Below, piece after piece: positions 35,135-48,100 of a DNA stretch of 64,000 bases. The number at the start of each line of letters is the position of its first letter. Position 1 is the first letter of the stretch. Below the pieces are notes generated by a model. It was not told the DNA's origin. It searched no databases and saw only the letters and a list, made by a program, of their open reading frames with translations. Made by a program: the position numbers and the translations under genes. Origin of the DNA: Dugong dugon (taxonomy: Eukaryota > Chordata > Mammalia > Sirenia > Dugongidae). The stretch spans positions 7,613,001-7,677,000 of the forward strand of contig CM057482.1 in assembly GCA_030035585.1 (NCBI GenBank), read 5' to 3'.

Positions 35135-35339
35135 CAGGGATTGGCAAACTTTTTTCTGTAAAGGGCCAAATAGTAAATATTTTAGGCTTTGCCATATTGC
35201 TTCTGTCACTACTACTCAACTCAGCCATTGTAGCATGAAACCAGCCATAGCCAATAAAAACGAATGCATGTGGCTGTGTTTCAATTAAACTTTACAAATA
35301 CATGATTTAATTGCTGGGCTGCAGTTTGCGGACCCCTGG
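35135..35339. mobile_element. hAT-like MITE
   Basis: Terminal inverted repeats CAGGGATTGGCAAAC and GTTTGCGGACCCCTG; internal AAAGGGCCAAATAGTAAATA. It lies directly beside the LTR. Confidence 0.85.
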
Positions 35340-36176
35340 CGTAACAACTACTTAATAAACAGAATTTAATAATATTTACAGAGGTACTATAAAAAGAAAA
35401 GATATAGAAAATTATGTATTAAAGAAGAAAAACTTAAGACGGCAAAAGAGAGGAGAAAACGGTTTGTCTGGGAGAAAAATTGATACCATAAGGTAAATGT
35501 TTCTACGAAAACAAAACCCAAAGACCAAAATCTGAAATCTATATTTGATGAAAATTATTAATAATGAAATTTAAACCACAACTAGGAAATTTTTGAAACA
35601 TTATAGTCAATCTCTGGGTAAGTCAGTGGTCTTTTCTCAAGCTTAAATAAATAATGCTGAAATACTGAATCCTCTTTGTAAAGTGCTTATCATCTTAGTG
35701 GATACTATCAACCGAGAGAACCATGATGGCTTATTTGATTACTACTCTAATTATTTTCCCACTAGAAGTCAACTTTAAAACCTTTTTAGCCAGCAGATGA
35801 CAATTATTTAGTTCATATTCAAGAGGGACAGAAATCATGTTTCTGTCCTTCTGTTTTGTATTTTTTCCCAGAGTTATCATAAATCTTTACATAATCACAT
35901 AGCAACACTTCAGTCTCCTACATGTCAACATCAATTACTTCAAACACTTTATCAAAACAACGATTTTCCAGCCTAACTGTAACATAAGACATTGGCATGG
36001 TCTGAAGACAGAGGACAATCCCCTGCATAGATTCAAACCATTAAGAAGAGCTTGCTTAACTACACTCCTCATTGTTTCTCTTACAGCTTAGAATTTTTCT
36101 AATACTCTGGAGGCAGATTTTATAAGCTGAGAATTTTGGGGGTATACAGATTCTTGATGTCTTATCTGAAATCTCT
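35340..36176. other. AT-rich intergenic DNA
   Basis: No gene or named repeat recognised. Confidence 0.45.
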
Positions 36177-36308
36177 GTGGGGGGCACAGGGAGAAAGGAA
36201 GATAGAAAGGAGAGAGAGAGAGAGAGGAGGGAGAGAAAAAGAAGGGGAGAGGCGGAAGGAAAAAGGGAGAAGGTAGAGAGGGGAAAAGGGAGGGAGAGAA
36301 AGAAGACT
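36177..36308. repeat. GA-rich purine tract
   Basis: About 130 bp of near-pure purine (AGAGAGAGAGAGAGGAGGG). A frame rich in Arg, Glu and Lys crosses it and is a composition artefact. Confidence 0.93.
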
Positions 36309-37286
36309 GGGTGCAAGCATCTCAGATTACAGGTCAGTCTAAGGAAGCTTCTGCAAGGCCCTTGGAGAGTCCTCTGGCCAAAGTCAGCCTTCAGAGTTCT
36401 GTGTCTCCAAGAATGGGCCAGCCTTAGTATCCCTGCCAAACTCAGTCACTGGCAGACAGAAGCCCGTGAAGTCTCAGTACAAAAGCAGGACGGATTTAAA
36501 GTGCAGCACTGGGCCCTTTGCTCAGTCCCCTTCTCTGTATTCCCCCAGCGTTGGCAGTCTGAGCCACAGATCTCCAGTGTGGAAAAGGACCTCGCTCAGT
36601 CCCACCAGGAAAAAGCTGCGCCTGCCGAGCATCTTTTAAAGCCCTCCATGATTATTCATCTCACGTCTCACTATTTTAAGACTGGCAGAGGAAAAGGGAA
36701 AGACATAAGAACTAAAAGCAAATGTTACTAGAATATTTAACACAAACTCACAAAGTTTTCATACCTGTAAACAAGGCACCAAATATTTTATTTCTCCCAG
36801 AAGTTCATGTGCAAGCAATTGATTCTCAAAGCATTTTTAGAAATACAACAGAACATTAATACACTTTACCAATGAAAGAATTACTTCTGTCTCAGGGGAT
36901 TAAATCATATAAAAATGTTACAAATATTTGAAAGTTTATTTCTAAGCTAACTGAGATGATGAGTTTATGCATTTCCGTAAAATAATTTTTCTCAGTTTGA
37001 CGTTCTGCATGTGCATTTTTTAGAATAAACCATCAATGTAATATCATTTGAGCACTGTCATAGCTGTGACTCATATGAAAAATATACACCAATAACCCAA
37101 ATTCCTGATTATGTCAATTTTAAAGACACAAAATACTAGCATGCTTGCTATGAAATTTCTGTTTATAATGCTCCTTTTAGTAAACTGCCATTAACCACTG
37201 ACATAAAAATTCTGTGTAAAGCTGGAGGTTGTACATATGACATTTATGACACGTTTCTTCACAGGAAAAAAAAAAAGAACGATGTT
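36309..37286. other. Intergenic DNA between minisatellite and purine tract
   Basis: No gene recognised; includes two minus-strand AATAAA motifs (36788, 36935). Confidence 0.4.
36935..36940 (-). promoter_or_regulatory. Candidate AATAAA signal, distal 3' end of VPS13A
   Basis: First canonical AATAAA on the minus strand after the VPS13A stop, 2.1 kb downstream; a second is at 36788-36793. If used, the 3' UTR would contain the 31-bp minisatellite and one AfroSINE. Confidence 0.2.
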
Positions 37287-37470
37287 GGAAAGGCAAAGAC
37301 CACCACACTGTATCACTGGAAAGGCAAAGACCACCACACTGTATCACTGGAAAGGCAAAGACCACCACACTGTATCACTGGAAAGGCAAAGACCACCACA
37401 CTGTATCACTGGAAAGGCAAAGACCACCACACTGTATCATTGGAAAGGCAAAGACCACCACACTGTATCA
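37287..37470. repeat. 31-bp minisatellite, six near-identical copies
   Basis: The unit GGAAAGGCAAAGACCACCAC ACTGTATCACT starts at 37287, 37318, 37349, 37380, 37411 and 37442. Copies are identical except a C-to-T near 37440, and the last is cut short by one or two bases. Confidence 0.98.
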
Positions 37471-37757
37471 GAGATCAAACATGTAGGACATTAGTTATTG
37501 CATTCTTTTTAGATTACACATTAAACTAGAAGAAATGTAAAGTTTTATGGTCAAGTCTTAAAAAACAAGAATAAAGACAGAACTACTACCTCACATAAAC
37601 AAAAACAGAGCAAACCAAGTGTGTCTACATATTCATCATTAAATCACTGATCTGATAGCAAATACCAAGTTAAAACCAACTAACGGTTCATCCAAGGAAA
37701 TGAAGCCTTTTTGAATATTTTTGAAAGCTGTAATAGGCAGTGTATCTCTGATCAAAA

Positions 37758-37967
37758 GGTCCTGGTGGTGCAGTGGTTAAGCACGCAGCTGCTAACCAAA
37801 AGGTCAGTGGTTCGAACCCACCAGTGGCTCCACAAGAGAAAGATATGGCAGTCTGCTTCTGTAAAGATTACAACCTTAGAAACCCTATGGGGCAGTTCTA
37901 CTCTGTCCTATAGGGTTGTTATCAGTTGGAATCGACTTGACAGCAATGGGTTTGGTTTTGGTTTTGA
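37758..37967 (+). mobile_element. AfroSINE, intermediate type
   Basis: GGTCCTGGTGGTGCAGTGGT, TCTGTAAAGATTACAACC, TCCTATAGGGTTGTTATCAG and a GGTTTTGGTTTT tail. Close to consensus; about 1.1 kb past the VPS13A stop. Confidence 0.95.
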
Positions 37968-39055
37968 TCTCTCTGTTCAGTATAAGTGAGATGCAGAAAG
38001 GACCAATATATATATATACACACACACTGTATTGAAGTGATTTTCATAGGCCTTCTTCAGACAACACATCTACCATTTATCTTCCACAGTGTTACTATAC
38101 AGGCCTTATTTCACTTATATGTAAAGCAACCAGAGACTTTCATTTGTCCTAATAAGTATTGAAGATACATCTCTAGAGATGCATTAAAATTAAATGTTAA
38201 TTTATGATGGCTTTAAAAGTCTGACTTTTAAAAAAGCAATTTCTGAGAATACAAAAGTATTGAATTTTTCATATTACTGAGCCTTGAAAAACTTAACGTG
38301 CAATATTTTAATGTATCAGCAAATTATAATTGTGCCATATAACTTCATCTTCAAAGAGCATGTAAATAATTTTCAAAATTTTGTGAATGCTACATTACAG
38401 AGAACAGATTATAGAATATTTTAAGGTTTGACTGTCCATAAGTCTTTATATTACAGTGCAAAGAGGAAAAATAAGCACCAGAGGAAAACATGTTTTAATT
38501 AGAAGAAAAGCAATGTTTTCATGAAAAGAAAATAGGAAACATGTCATTTCTTCCTTTAGTGGCTTTTTTTTTTCAATTACCTGGTTTACCAGAATGTGAT
38601 CTCAGTTCAATTACTCAACAAATCACCCTTAAACAAAATGTCAAAGTGTCCACCATTTGTCCATGGCTAAAACCTCTCAAAGAACACTGGACAGTCTAAG
38701 CTCCTTTCTTATTTGTCAGTATGGACTTTTAATTAAAAATAAGCCTACTGCCTCTTGCTTCACTATTTTAACCTTAAGGAAAATTTCACTCTGAATTTGA
38801 AGCAGTATTTCTTTGAGGGTCTGGCCCATCCAGGTGGCAGTGTAGAATTGTACAGGTAACTAACAAATACATGGTTTCAGAATTAGTGAAAAATAAACAG
38901 GGAGAAAAAATAGAAAATCCAATACCAGCTATTCTGGAAAAAATTCTAAAACTAAAGGGTTGCTGGAAAAATTCTCTTTAGCACGATGAAGGAGTGGTTT
39001 ACAGATGAGGTCAGGGTTGGTATCTCCCCAGTAGCAGCCCATAAGCCCACGGGGA
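37968..39055 (-). other. VPS13A 3' UTR / immediate 3' flank
   Basis: AT-rich unique sequence directly after the stop codon, without recognisable repeats apart from a short TA/CA run near 38010-38030. It should include the proximal 3' UTR; the end is undetermined. Confidence 0.5.
38728..38733 (-). promoter_or_regulatory. Candidate polyadenylation signal variant for VPS13A
   Basis: Reads ATTAAA on the minus strand, 323 bp past the TGA. No canonical AATAAA occurs until 36935-36940. Motif evidence only; the real 3' end is not visible from sequence. Confidence 0.25.
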
Positions 39056-39163
39056 TCAGTGAGTCAGATGTGCTTGGGGCCTGAGAAGTTTCAGGGATGA
39101 CTGCTTCACCAATTTCTGCTGCTGTCTCCTTGACTGTGCATCCTCAATGGCATTATACGCTCT
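39056..39163 (-). CDS. VPS13A: VPS13A terminal coding exon (residues 340-374 and stop)
   Basis: 108 nt encoding [20 protein letters not shown] then [15 protein letters not shown] and TGA. The RAxNAIEDAQ start is the final helix of the PH-like domain. Acceptor TTTATTTTACAG. From memory the human protein ends soon after LLRPQ with different residues, so the last four or five positions are not conserved. Confidence 0.95.
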   Translation of the reverse strand, partial: RAYNAIEDAQSRRQQQKLVKQSSLKLLRPQAHLTH

Positions 39164-42100
39164 CTGTAAAATAAAGTATTTACTGTGAATTTTAAAGACA
39201 CATATAGGCTCATTTGGTGAAGAGAAAGGTAAGCAAGCAAGAATTTGCAGAATATTCTTGTTGGAACTCTCCACATAGCTCCAACGGTGAAGGACAGGAA
39301 TGCACAGGCTGCACATAGACGCAAAGGAAGACCCCTCTGCCCTGCGGGGTTCCCAGTGCTATAATTTTAAGCTTATATACCCAAAGTTATCCCTGGAAGA
39401 GCTTCTGAAACAATGGGTATTGTTACCAGTAACAGACGTTTTTATCTTTCAGGTTAGAAACAAAAGGAGGGGAGTGTTGAAAGATAAATTATTTACCTCT
39501 GCTGTGGCGGCATCCTGCAGATAGATTTTCCGTTGATAGCCTTGACTGACCTTGTCTTTTCTGTGGAACAGACTCTGATCCTGTTTCAAAAGAAATAATG
39601 ACAGAAAAGAAATGATTCTGGGAAAGAAAAAGAAATCATAACCTTTAATTGTATGCTTAAATGTCAATTCTATTGACTGAGTAGACTAACCAAATATACA
39701 TATTCAGGTATGATAAGAAATAAACCATTTTGTTACAAGGATAATGGTTCCATATGCGAGCTGTTAGAATTTATGAACTTGGCTGAGTATCCATCTATCT
39801 ATATAAAATAATGGTTTTCTGCAGACCATGGTAACCAGCCCAGAGAAACACCCCTTGATAGCTCATCACATCTGACAAATCAAACAATCCTTCCTTCATG
39901 TCCTTGGCTGACAGATCAAATTCTGACATAACGTAAAACACATTGAGTCACTTCTCACCAATGATGTGAGAGAACAGTGACAACGGAGGAAAGTGTAAAA
40001 TCTGTGCGTAGTGACATGGTCTCCTAGTTTGAATACTATGTTTCATACACCAAGGTGCTCTTTACATGTTGACACCCCACAATGAGGTAATGCAATGCTA
40101 TAGTGACATGGTAGTTTATTTGTTAACTTCCGTGAAAAGAAAATGCAAATTAAAGGATAAGACTACTTGCATCTCTAACTATTAAATTTTGTGGTAAATG
40201 TCTTTCAAATAGTTAATAGAGATAGTATCATTATAATTTAGGAAAAAATGTATGTACTATAGAAATTACTATCCTTAGAATGACAATTTGTAGTCTTCTT
40301 TGAAACGGATGCAAATAAATTTATATGAGATACATAATACAATAAAAAATCATATTTCAAAGTAAAGGGAGTCTGAGAACTAAGCAAAAGATGGGATATC
40401 ATTTTTGCTAATCACATGCTATATAATTAAAATAAAAGCTCTTTCATAGAAAATGATGGGAGGAAAGTTGTAAAAGCAGTGTTACTTACATTAGCATTCT
40501 AGAAATGTCAAATCTTATACACACAGGTATCTTAGGAATAATACTTGCACCAAAGCACTTGTTAATAATCTCCTAAAAGTCTACAAAAAGGGACCTTTCC
40601 AGAAATGTCTAACGTAAGAAAATGAGTATCCATATTACGTAAAAAAATAAAACAAAACCCTTCTATTTACTAGTGCTTAATTCTACCAAAAAGAAAGCAT
40701 CAGCATCCTAATTCTTCTGGCAGATATGAACCTTCCAGACTGATACTTCACTCTGTGCAATCCTGGACTGTCAGAAAACAAAGGATAGTTACACAAACAA
40801 ACTGATTACATCTCTCCTTACATGTCAGCATATAATAACAGTAAAAATCATCATTTCAAAAATTTGTGTAGTTAACTGTAAAACGGAGTCTGAAAGCACT
40901 GGACTTCATTCATTTTACGAATTCTTGGTCCTTAAGTTGTGTTTCACGTTCTCTTACCTTAACCGAAATTGTTAGCATATTTTCATGGATACTAGGAGGA
41001 GACACAAAATCTTCAAACGGACACTGCCAGTCTATGGACACATGGCCCAGGATTTCAACTTCCTTTATATACAACACTCGCCTGTTTTGCAAAAGGAAGT
41101 AAAATCATACAGGTTAGCATTAATGACTGCTAATTCTTCTCCCTAATATTTTTCACTCTGCTGATGGCAGAGGTACCATTTGCTCAGTAAACAATGTAAA
41201 CTGACACTAAAAAAAAAGGATGCTATGTTAAAAAAAAAATCTAGATAACTGGCAGATAAACAGCAAATATAGCACCTAACAACTAACAAGGCTGACTTTC
41301 AAAAATTCCCCTTCTGCCAATCTTGCAGAATTCAGAAAAGTGTAACTTTTTTTATTTGTAAGGTGACCAAAAAATGGATAAGGAATCATCCTTGAAACAC
41401 ATTAAGGAAAAGGCTGTACCATCACATGGGAGCACTAAAGGCAGAAGCCCCTGAAAATGTTTTCCCTGGAAAATTATTAATTGCTCTTTACTGTCAGTCA
41501 TTCATGCCTTCCAGTCAAGAAAGAAAGTGCAGGAAATGTCACAAACTTCAAATGTCAGCAAAGATTCACTTCAGGCCTACTAATAAATATCAGAGTTGAA
41601 CACTTTAACACTAATATACTCTATCACACCATAGCGAGCAGCCCATCTTACTCAATAGCCATAGAAAAGCAGAACATATAATCCCTAAAGAGCAACCACA
41701 CCGATTTCCCAGTGTCTTATTACGATTATTTACTGAGTTAACCACACTTGAAGTTTCAATTCCAGAAAGCAAAACCAAGAAAATAGAAGGTGTTATGGAT
41801 TGAATTGTGTCCCCCAAATATAGCGTATCAATTTGGCTAGGCCATGATTCCTACTATTTGTGATTGGCCACCATTTTGTCATCTGGTGTGATTTTTCTAT
41901 ATGCTGTAAATCCTACTTCTATGACTTTAATGAGTGGGATCAGTGGCAGTTATGTAAATGAGGCAGGACTCAATCTACAAGATTAGATTGTATTTTAAGT
42001 CAATCTCTTTTGTGTATAAGACAGAAGTGAGCAGGGAGACAAGGGGACCTCCTACCACCAAGAATGCAGAACCAGAAGGGGAGTGCATCCTTTGAGCCCG

Positions 42101-45100
42101 GGGTCCCTGTGCTGAGAAGCTCCTAGACCAGGAGAAGATTGATGACAAGGACCTTTCCCCAGAGCCGACAGAGAAAGCCTTCCCCTGGAGCTGGCACTGT
42201 GAACTTGGACTTCTAGCCTCCTAAACTATGAGGGAATAAATTACTCTTTCTTAAAGCCATCCACTTGTGGTACTTCTGTTACAGCAGCACTAGATGACTA
42301 AGACAGAAGGATTGTTAATTAATTCAACAAACATCTAGGTGCTGGGGAAACACAGAAGCCCTGGTGGTGCAGTGGTTAAGAGCTTGGCTGCTAACCAAAA
42401 GGTCAGCAGTTTGAATCTACCAGCCGCTTCTTGGAAGCCCTATGGGGTAGTTCTACTCTGTCCTACAGGGTCGCTATGAGTTGGAATTGACTCGACGGCA
42501 ATAGGTTTGGTTTGGATTTGGGGAAACATAGAAGATGGGGTTTCTGCTGAGAGGTACCCATAGCGAGAAAGAGAAAGAAACATGTAAATAAATGTTGCAG
42601 CACAATTAGATAAGTTCTAAAAGAGAGTGCAGAAAATTCTTTGGGAGCACAGGTGAGAAGGACAGATTTTGTTACTGAAGTAGGTGACATAAGAGCTGAT
42701 TCCTGAAAGGAAGGAGTTCTCTAGGTGGAAAGAGAAACAACAGTTCAGAAAAAGAAAAGAGTTGACTGAAATATATAAGGTTACAAAAAAGGGAAGACTC
42801 AGCTGAGGAATGTGCAAGACTATAGGTGGTGTACCAGATAAATACAGAAGTAAAAGAAAATTCGCTTAGTGCCAGACTTTGAAGGGTTTTTTTGTTTGTT
42901 TGTTTTGTGGGTGTGTGTGTGTGTTTTGCCATTCTATGAAACTCTGACTTTAATATACAGGCCCTGGGAAATGCATGAGAAGGTTTACTTTAGAATCTTG
43001 GTTCTAGTGGCAAATGGAGGAGAGGCGACTAGACTGGCAGCAAACAATCCAGGTAGGAAGTTACTGCAATAGTCTACTCAGGAGAAAATGAGGGCCTCAG
43101 TCAGGCAGTGGCTGTGAGAATGCAGAAGAAAGGGCTTAACTCCAGATGCTTAGAAGGTAGAGTTGAATGAACGTGGTGAACAATGGAGTGTGGGGACTGA
43201 AACAGATGCTTGGCACAGTATTTCTCAGCAGAGGTGGTTTTGAAATTCTGGGCTTGTTCGGAACTGTGTCTCCCACTACAGGAAATTGAGCATCCCTAGC
43301 CCCAACCTATTAAACACCAGGGGTGCCTTCCAACCACTGTGACAACCTAACACACCCGTACATTTCCAAACAGCCGAGGATGTGGACTCCACTCCTCACC
43401 ACTCCCAGCCCCAGGTGAGAATCAGATAATAAAGCTAAGAGTTAAAGACGACTATTACCAATCACGGCGTTAAATGCAATTCACCATTCCCACTGAAGTG
43501 GGGAGAATCTCAAAACTCTCTCTTCCCTTGAGCACCCCACAGCACTACTGTTCCCCCTCTACCTTTAATCTCCTTCACTCTCCTCCTCCTGTTCCATGTT
43601 TCAAACCAAAACTGCACCAAACCTATCATTGCTGAGTCGATTCTGACTCATAGCAACCCTACAGGACAAAGCAGAACTGCCCCACGCGGTTTCCAAGGCT
43701 GAAATCTTTACAGAAGCAGGCTGTTACATCCTTCTCCACTGAGGCAGCCGATGGCTTCAAACTGCCAACCTTTGGGTCAGCGGCTGAGCGCTTAAACACT
43801 GCGCCACTTACCAGAGCTCAAATCTTGGTTGTCTTCTGCTCTACCCACTCTCTCAGGGTGGTCTCCAAGACCTCAACTCCAGATCTCTAGCCAAACTCCA
43901 GTTATTTGTCTTTACATAGACTTGTCTCCCTACTGCTGAGGCATCGTCACTTTAATATTGCAATGCTACTTCAAACTCAGTAGGTTCAACTAAACAACAA
44001 CAAAAAAATATCAACTTTTCCCTCAAATTACTGTAAATGGTACTACCTCTTGGTATTCAAGCTGTCATGGATTGAATTGTGTCCCCCAAAAATATCTGTC
44101 AACTTGGCTGGGTCATGATTCCCAGTATTGTATGACTGTGTTCTGATGTGATTTCCTTATGTGTTGTAAATTCCGTCACTGTGATGAGGTTCTATTGATG
44201 AGGTTTACAAGATTAGATACTGTCTTAATCCAGTCTCTTCTGAGATATAAAAGAAAGAAGCGAGCAGAGACACATGGGAACCTCATACCACCAAGAAAGC
44301 AGTGCCGGGAGCAGAGGGCGTCCTTTGGACCTGGGGTCCCTGCGCAGAGAAGCTCCAAGACCAAAGGAAGACTGATGACATGGACCTTCCTCCAGAGCCA
44401 ACAGAGAAAGCGTTCCCCTGAAGCTGACGCCCAAAATTTGGACTTGTAGCCTACTGGACTATGAGAGAATAAACTTCCCTTTGTTAAAGCCATCCACTTG
44501 TGTTATCTCTGTTGGAGCAGCACTGGATGTCAATTTGCATTGCCTTCTTTTCCACATCCAATCAATCAGCAAGCCCTGTCTCTTAAACCTGTCCCCTTAT
44601 TTCTATCCTCAGCTTTTAGCCCTCACCACCTGCTACCGGGATAATGGCCATAGCCTCTGTGGTAGGCAGAATACAGCCCCATATAATCCTCAGGGCTGTG
44701 AATATGATGGATTTCACTCCTGTGATTGGGTTTTGTTGTAAGACAAAGGTGATTTTAAGAAAAAGAGATTATCGAGATGGGCCTGACCTAACCACATGAA
44801 CCTTTTAAATCTGGGTCTAGAGGTTAGAGATCACCATTGCTAACTTAAAGATGGACACAGCCACATGGCTAGGAATGTAGGTGGCCTCTGGGAGCTGGGA
44901 GCAGCCCCTGAGCAAGGAAACAGGAACCTCAGGCCTACAAGAAACTGAATCCCGCCAACATTAAATGAGCTCGGAAGCAGAAAGGATTGTGGCCCTGGCC
45001 AATGTTTTGATTCCAGCCTTGTAAGCAGAAGACCCAGCAATGCTGTATTGGACTCCAGACCCACAGAAACTGTGAGAAAATAAATCTGTGTTGTTTTAAG

Positions 45101-48100
45101 TCTCTAAGCTTGTGCTAATCTGTTATGCAGAAACAGAAGACTAATACAGTCACTAACTGGTCTCCCTGCCTCCAGTCAGAACCGCCTCCAATCCGGCATC
45201 CAAGCAGCTGCCAGAGACCTTTCTAAAGTTCAAATCTCATCATATTACTCCTTGTTTAAAAGCCTTCAGAGGGAAAAAAAAGAGAAAGACTACTGATATG
45301 TGTGAAAAGCTGTTATAACAGATCATACATTTAAAAAAAAAAATCAGTGATTCTCCATCACATCTGCTCTTAGATGGCATGAGCAGACACCTATGACGCT
45401 AACTTCATCTCCCAACACTTCCCTACTAATGTCCTACCAGCCAGCCATTCCAAACAGGTCTTAGTATTCAAAATACTATACTCTTTTATGCCTCTGCTTG
45501 CCTCCTGTTTACCTGCATAACAGCTGTATTACTCTATGGAACTCAGCTCAAGTGTCTCCTCCTCTGGACAGCCTTGCTGACGCCTCCCCACCTCCTCACT
45601 GGACCAAGAGTTTTTCCTCCGTCCTCAGTCTCTGTCCATCCCTTATCTCAGCACCTATCATACTGTGATAGTCAGTAATGCGTAGGTTCACTCCTTTAGA
45701 TGAGGGGCAGAAACTAACGTTCATCTCTGTGTCCCTCTATCTGTCACATATTGATGGTTTAAAATAAGTCTGTTCAATGAACAATTTCTTAACGATTACT
45801 AACATATTATGGAGTTAAGACTACTAAATTTGGGTCATGAGAACTCATATCTTGTTTCTAAAAACTGGTAAGAAAAAAATTATTGGGACCACATTTTGGA
45901 TGAATTTCAATATGGATGGAAAAATTAAAAGCCCTATATATTGGAAAACCCTATAAATAATCATTAAAATGCCAATAATACACTGGATTAAAAAAAAAAA
46001 AACTAATTGCATTGATTTTTAAAACGTTCTTTTCAGTAAGAAAAAGAATAAATACCAATGAAAGTGAGCAATGAAAACCAATAACTCACAGAATAGAAAA
46101 TATAAATTGGTGATGACTATATTAAGTGTTCCTACTCATCAGAAATCAAAGAAATGCTAATTAAAACAAGTTATTTTTCACCCATCAAATAAGCAAAAAA
46201 ATTTTTTTAATGGTGACACCAAGCCTTAGCAAAACACAGGACAAAGGACACTCTCATTAACTGTTAGTGGGATATAAAATTGAACAACTTGGCAATATAT
46301 AGAAAGAGTCTCAGAAATCTTCACAGCTTTTGGATCAGCAATCCCACTTATAAGAATTTATCATAAGGAAATAATTATAGGGAAAAAAACCCCACAAAGA
46401 TTTAGCTGCAAGGATATTAATAGTATATAATAGTTTAATAGTAATTACAATTATAATAGTTATACAATAGCTTATAATAGTAAAATATTGGGAAGGGGCA
46501 AACTAAATATCAAATAGTATCTGAATAAATTATAGAATACCTATAAATATAGTATTACACAGTGATTAAAAATCATGTTGTTGAAGAATATTTAATAGTT
46601 TGGGAAGATGAACATCACATATTGTTATATAAAAAACCTAGGTTACAAAGATGTACATATTACATGTTTTGACCCCACAGGACAGAGCAGAACTGCCCCA
46701 AGGAGCGGCTGGTGGATTCAAACTGCTGACCTCTTAGTTAGGAGCCAAGGTTTTAACCACAGGGCTACCAGGGCTCCTTTCTGTACACAGTCTTTATAAA
46801 ACACAAAACACTGCAGAACTCTGATATACAGCTAATGGCAGTTATCTCTGTATGGTGGAAATGCTAGTAAAGTTTATTTTTAGGGGTTATATAATTTATC
46901 ATTCAAATCTGGACTTTTTAAGAATGAAAGGGATAGCTATTAATAGGGGTAAACGAACATGTATGGTTACTCTAGTTATTTTCTTCTTCTTAATAATTAT
47001 CTATATCAGGGTGGAAAAACTACAGCTTGTGAGCCAAATTCAGCTGCAGACTGTTTTAGTAAATAAAGTTTTATTGGAACACAGTCACATTCATCATTTA
47101 CATATTGTCCATGGCTGTTTTCACACTACAAGGGCAGAGTTGAGTAGCTGCAAGACAATATGGCCTGCAAAGCCTGAAGTATTTATTATCTAGCCCTTTA
47201 TAGAAAATCTGCTGACCCCTAATCTATATTACCTATAATGCGTTAAGTTTAACTTCAGCAATAAAAGAAAGGTTACTTAAAAAAAAACTGAATTTGGAAG
47301 AAATGCTATTTTTATTTGATTACTAAAAGGTCAAACAGATCAGCATAATGATAACTACCTCAAACCAAGAAATTTCTGCCTGAGTCTACTAAAGATAACA
47401 AAGATATGAAGTCAAGTCATTGAACTGGTCACGAGTAGTTAACAGCTCGGCTGCTAATCAAAAGGTTGGCAGTTCGAATCCACCAGCCACTCCTTGGAAA
47501 TCCTATGGGGCAGTTCTACTCTGTCCTATAGGGTCACTGAGTCAGAACTGACTCGATAGCAATAGGTTTTTTCCTTTTTTAATTGCCTCCTGAAAGCTCT
47601 GTAGGTGGTTAAATTTAATATTCCTACGATTTTTCAATTTACTTAAATAAAAACTAGATATATAAAGCAGACACAACAGTATTCCCACAGAATGCTTTAA
47701 GTCAAATAAGTACTAAAACAATAAGTATTAAAAAAAAAACCAAAAAAACACTAACTACAAAAAATAAACTGACTCCCACTGCCTAGTGTTGAATTACATA
47801 AAAGGTATACAATTTTCAAATGGACTAACATATGATCACAATAACAATACAAACAAACATTGTTTTTCGCGTAATCTAATGGAGGCAATGCAAAATAACA
47901 GGCATAAAAATTAAGTGACTATTTGCCAAGTCCATAAAAGCTGCTTTCAAGATTACATTGTGAATGTTTTCACTTCTTAACTAATGGTCAAATCAGATGA
48001 CTGGCTAAACCTCTCTTTAAAAAAGCTGGTAGGTGTAACAGTCTGAATCCTGTCATTCAGCCTTCCTTTCTTTTGTTTCCATCCAAATATGTTTGTATCA

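Larger units (their letters stand above)
43825..45790 (+). repeat. L2 LINE relic broken by two LTR insertions
   Basis: Pieces 43825-44057, 44533-44657, 45149-45270 and 45470-45790 follow L2 order: AAGCAGCTGCCAGAGACCTT, CTCAAGTGTCTCCTCCTCTG, CATCCCTTATCTCAGCACCT. The gaps are LTRs. Confidence 0.55.

Noticed and set aside
36177..36731. 184-codon open frame beginning with Arg/Glu/Lys runs
   Set aside because: The start is encoded by the GA-rich purine tract, and the remainder resembles no protein family.
37237..37494. 85-codon repeat-protein-like open frame
   Set aside because: Produced by the 31-bp minisatellite, whose length shifts frame with each copy while lacking stops.
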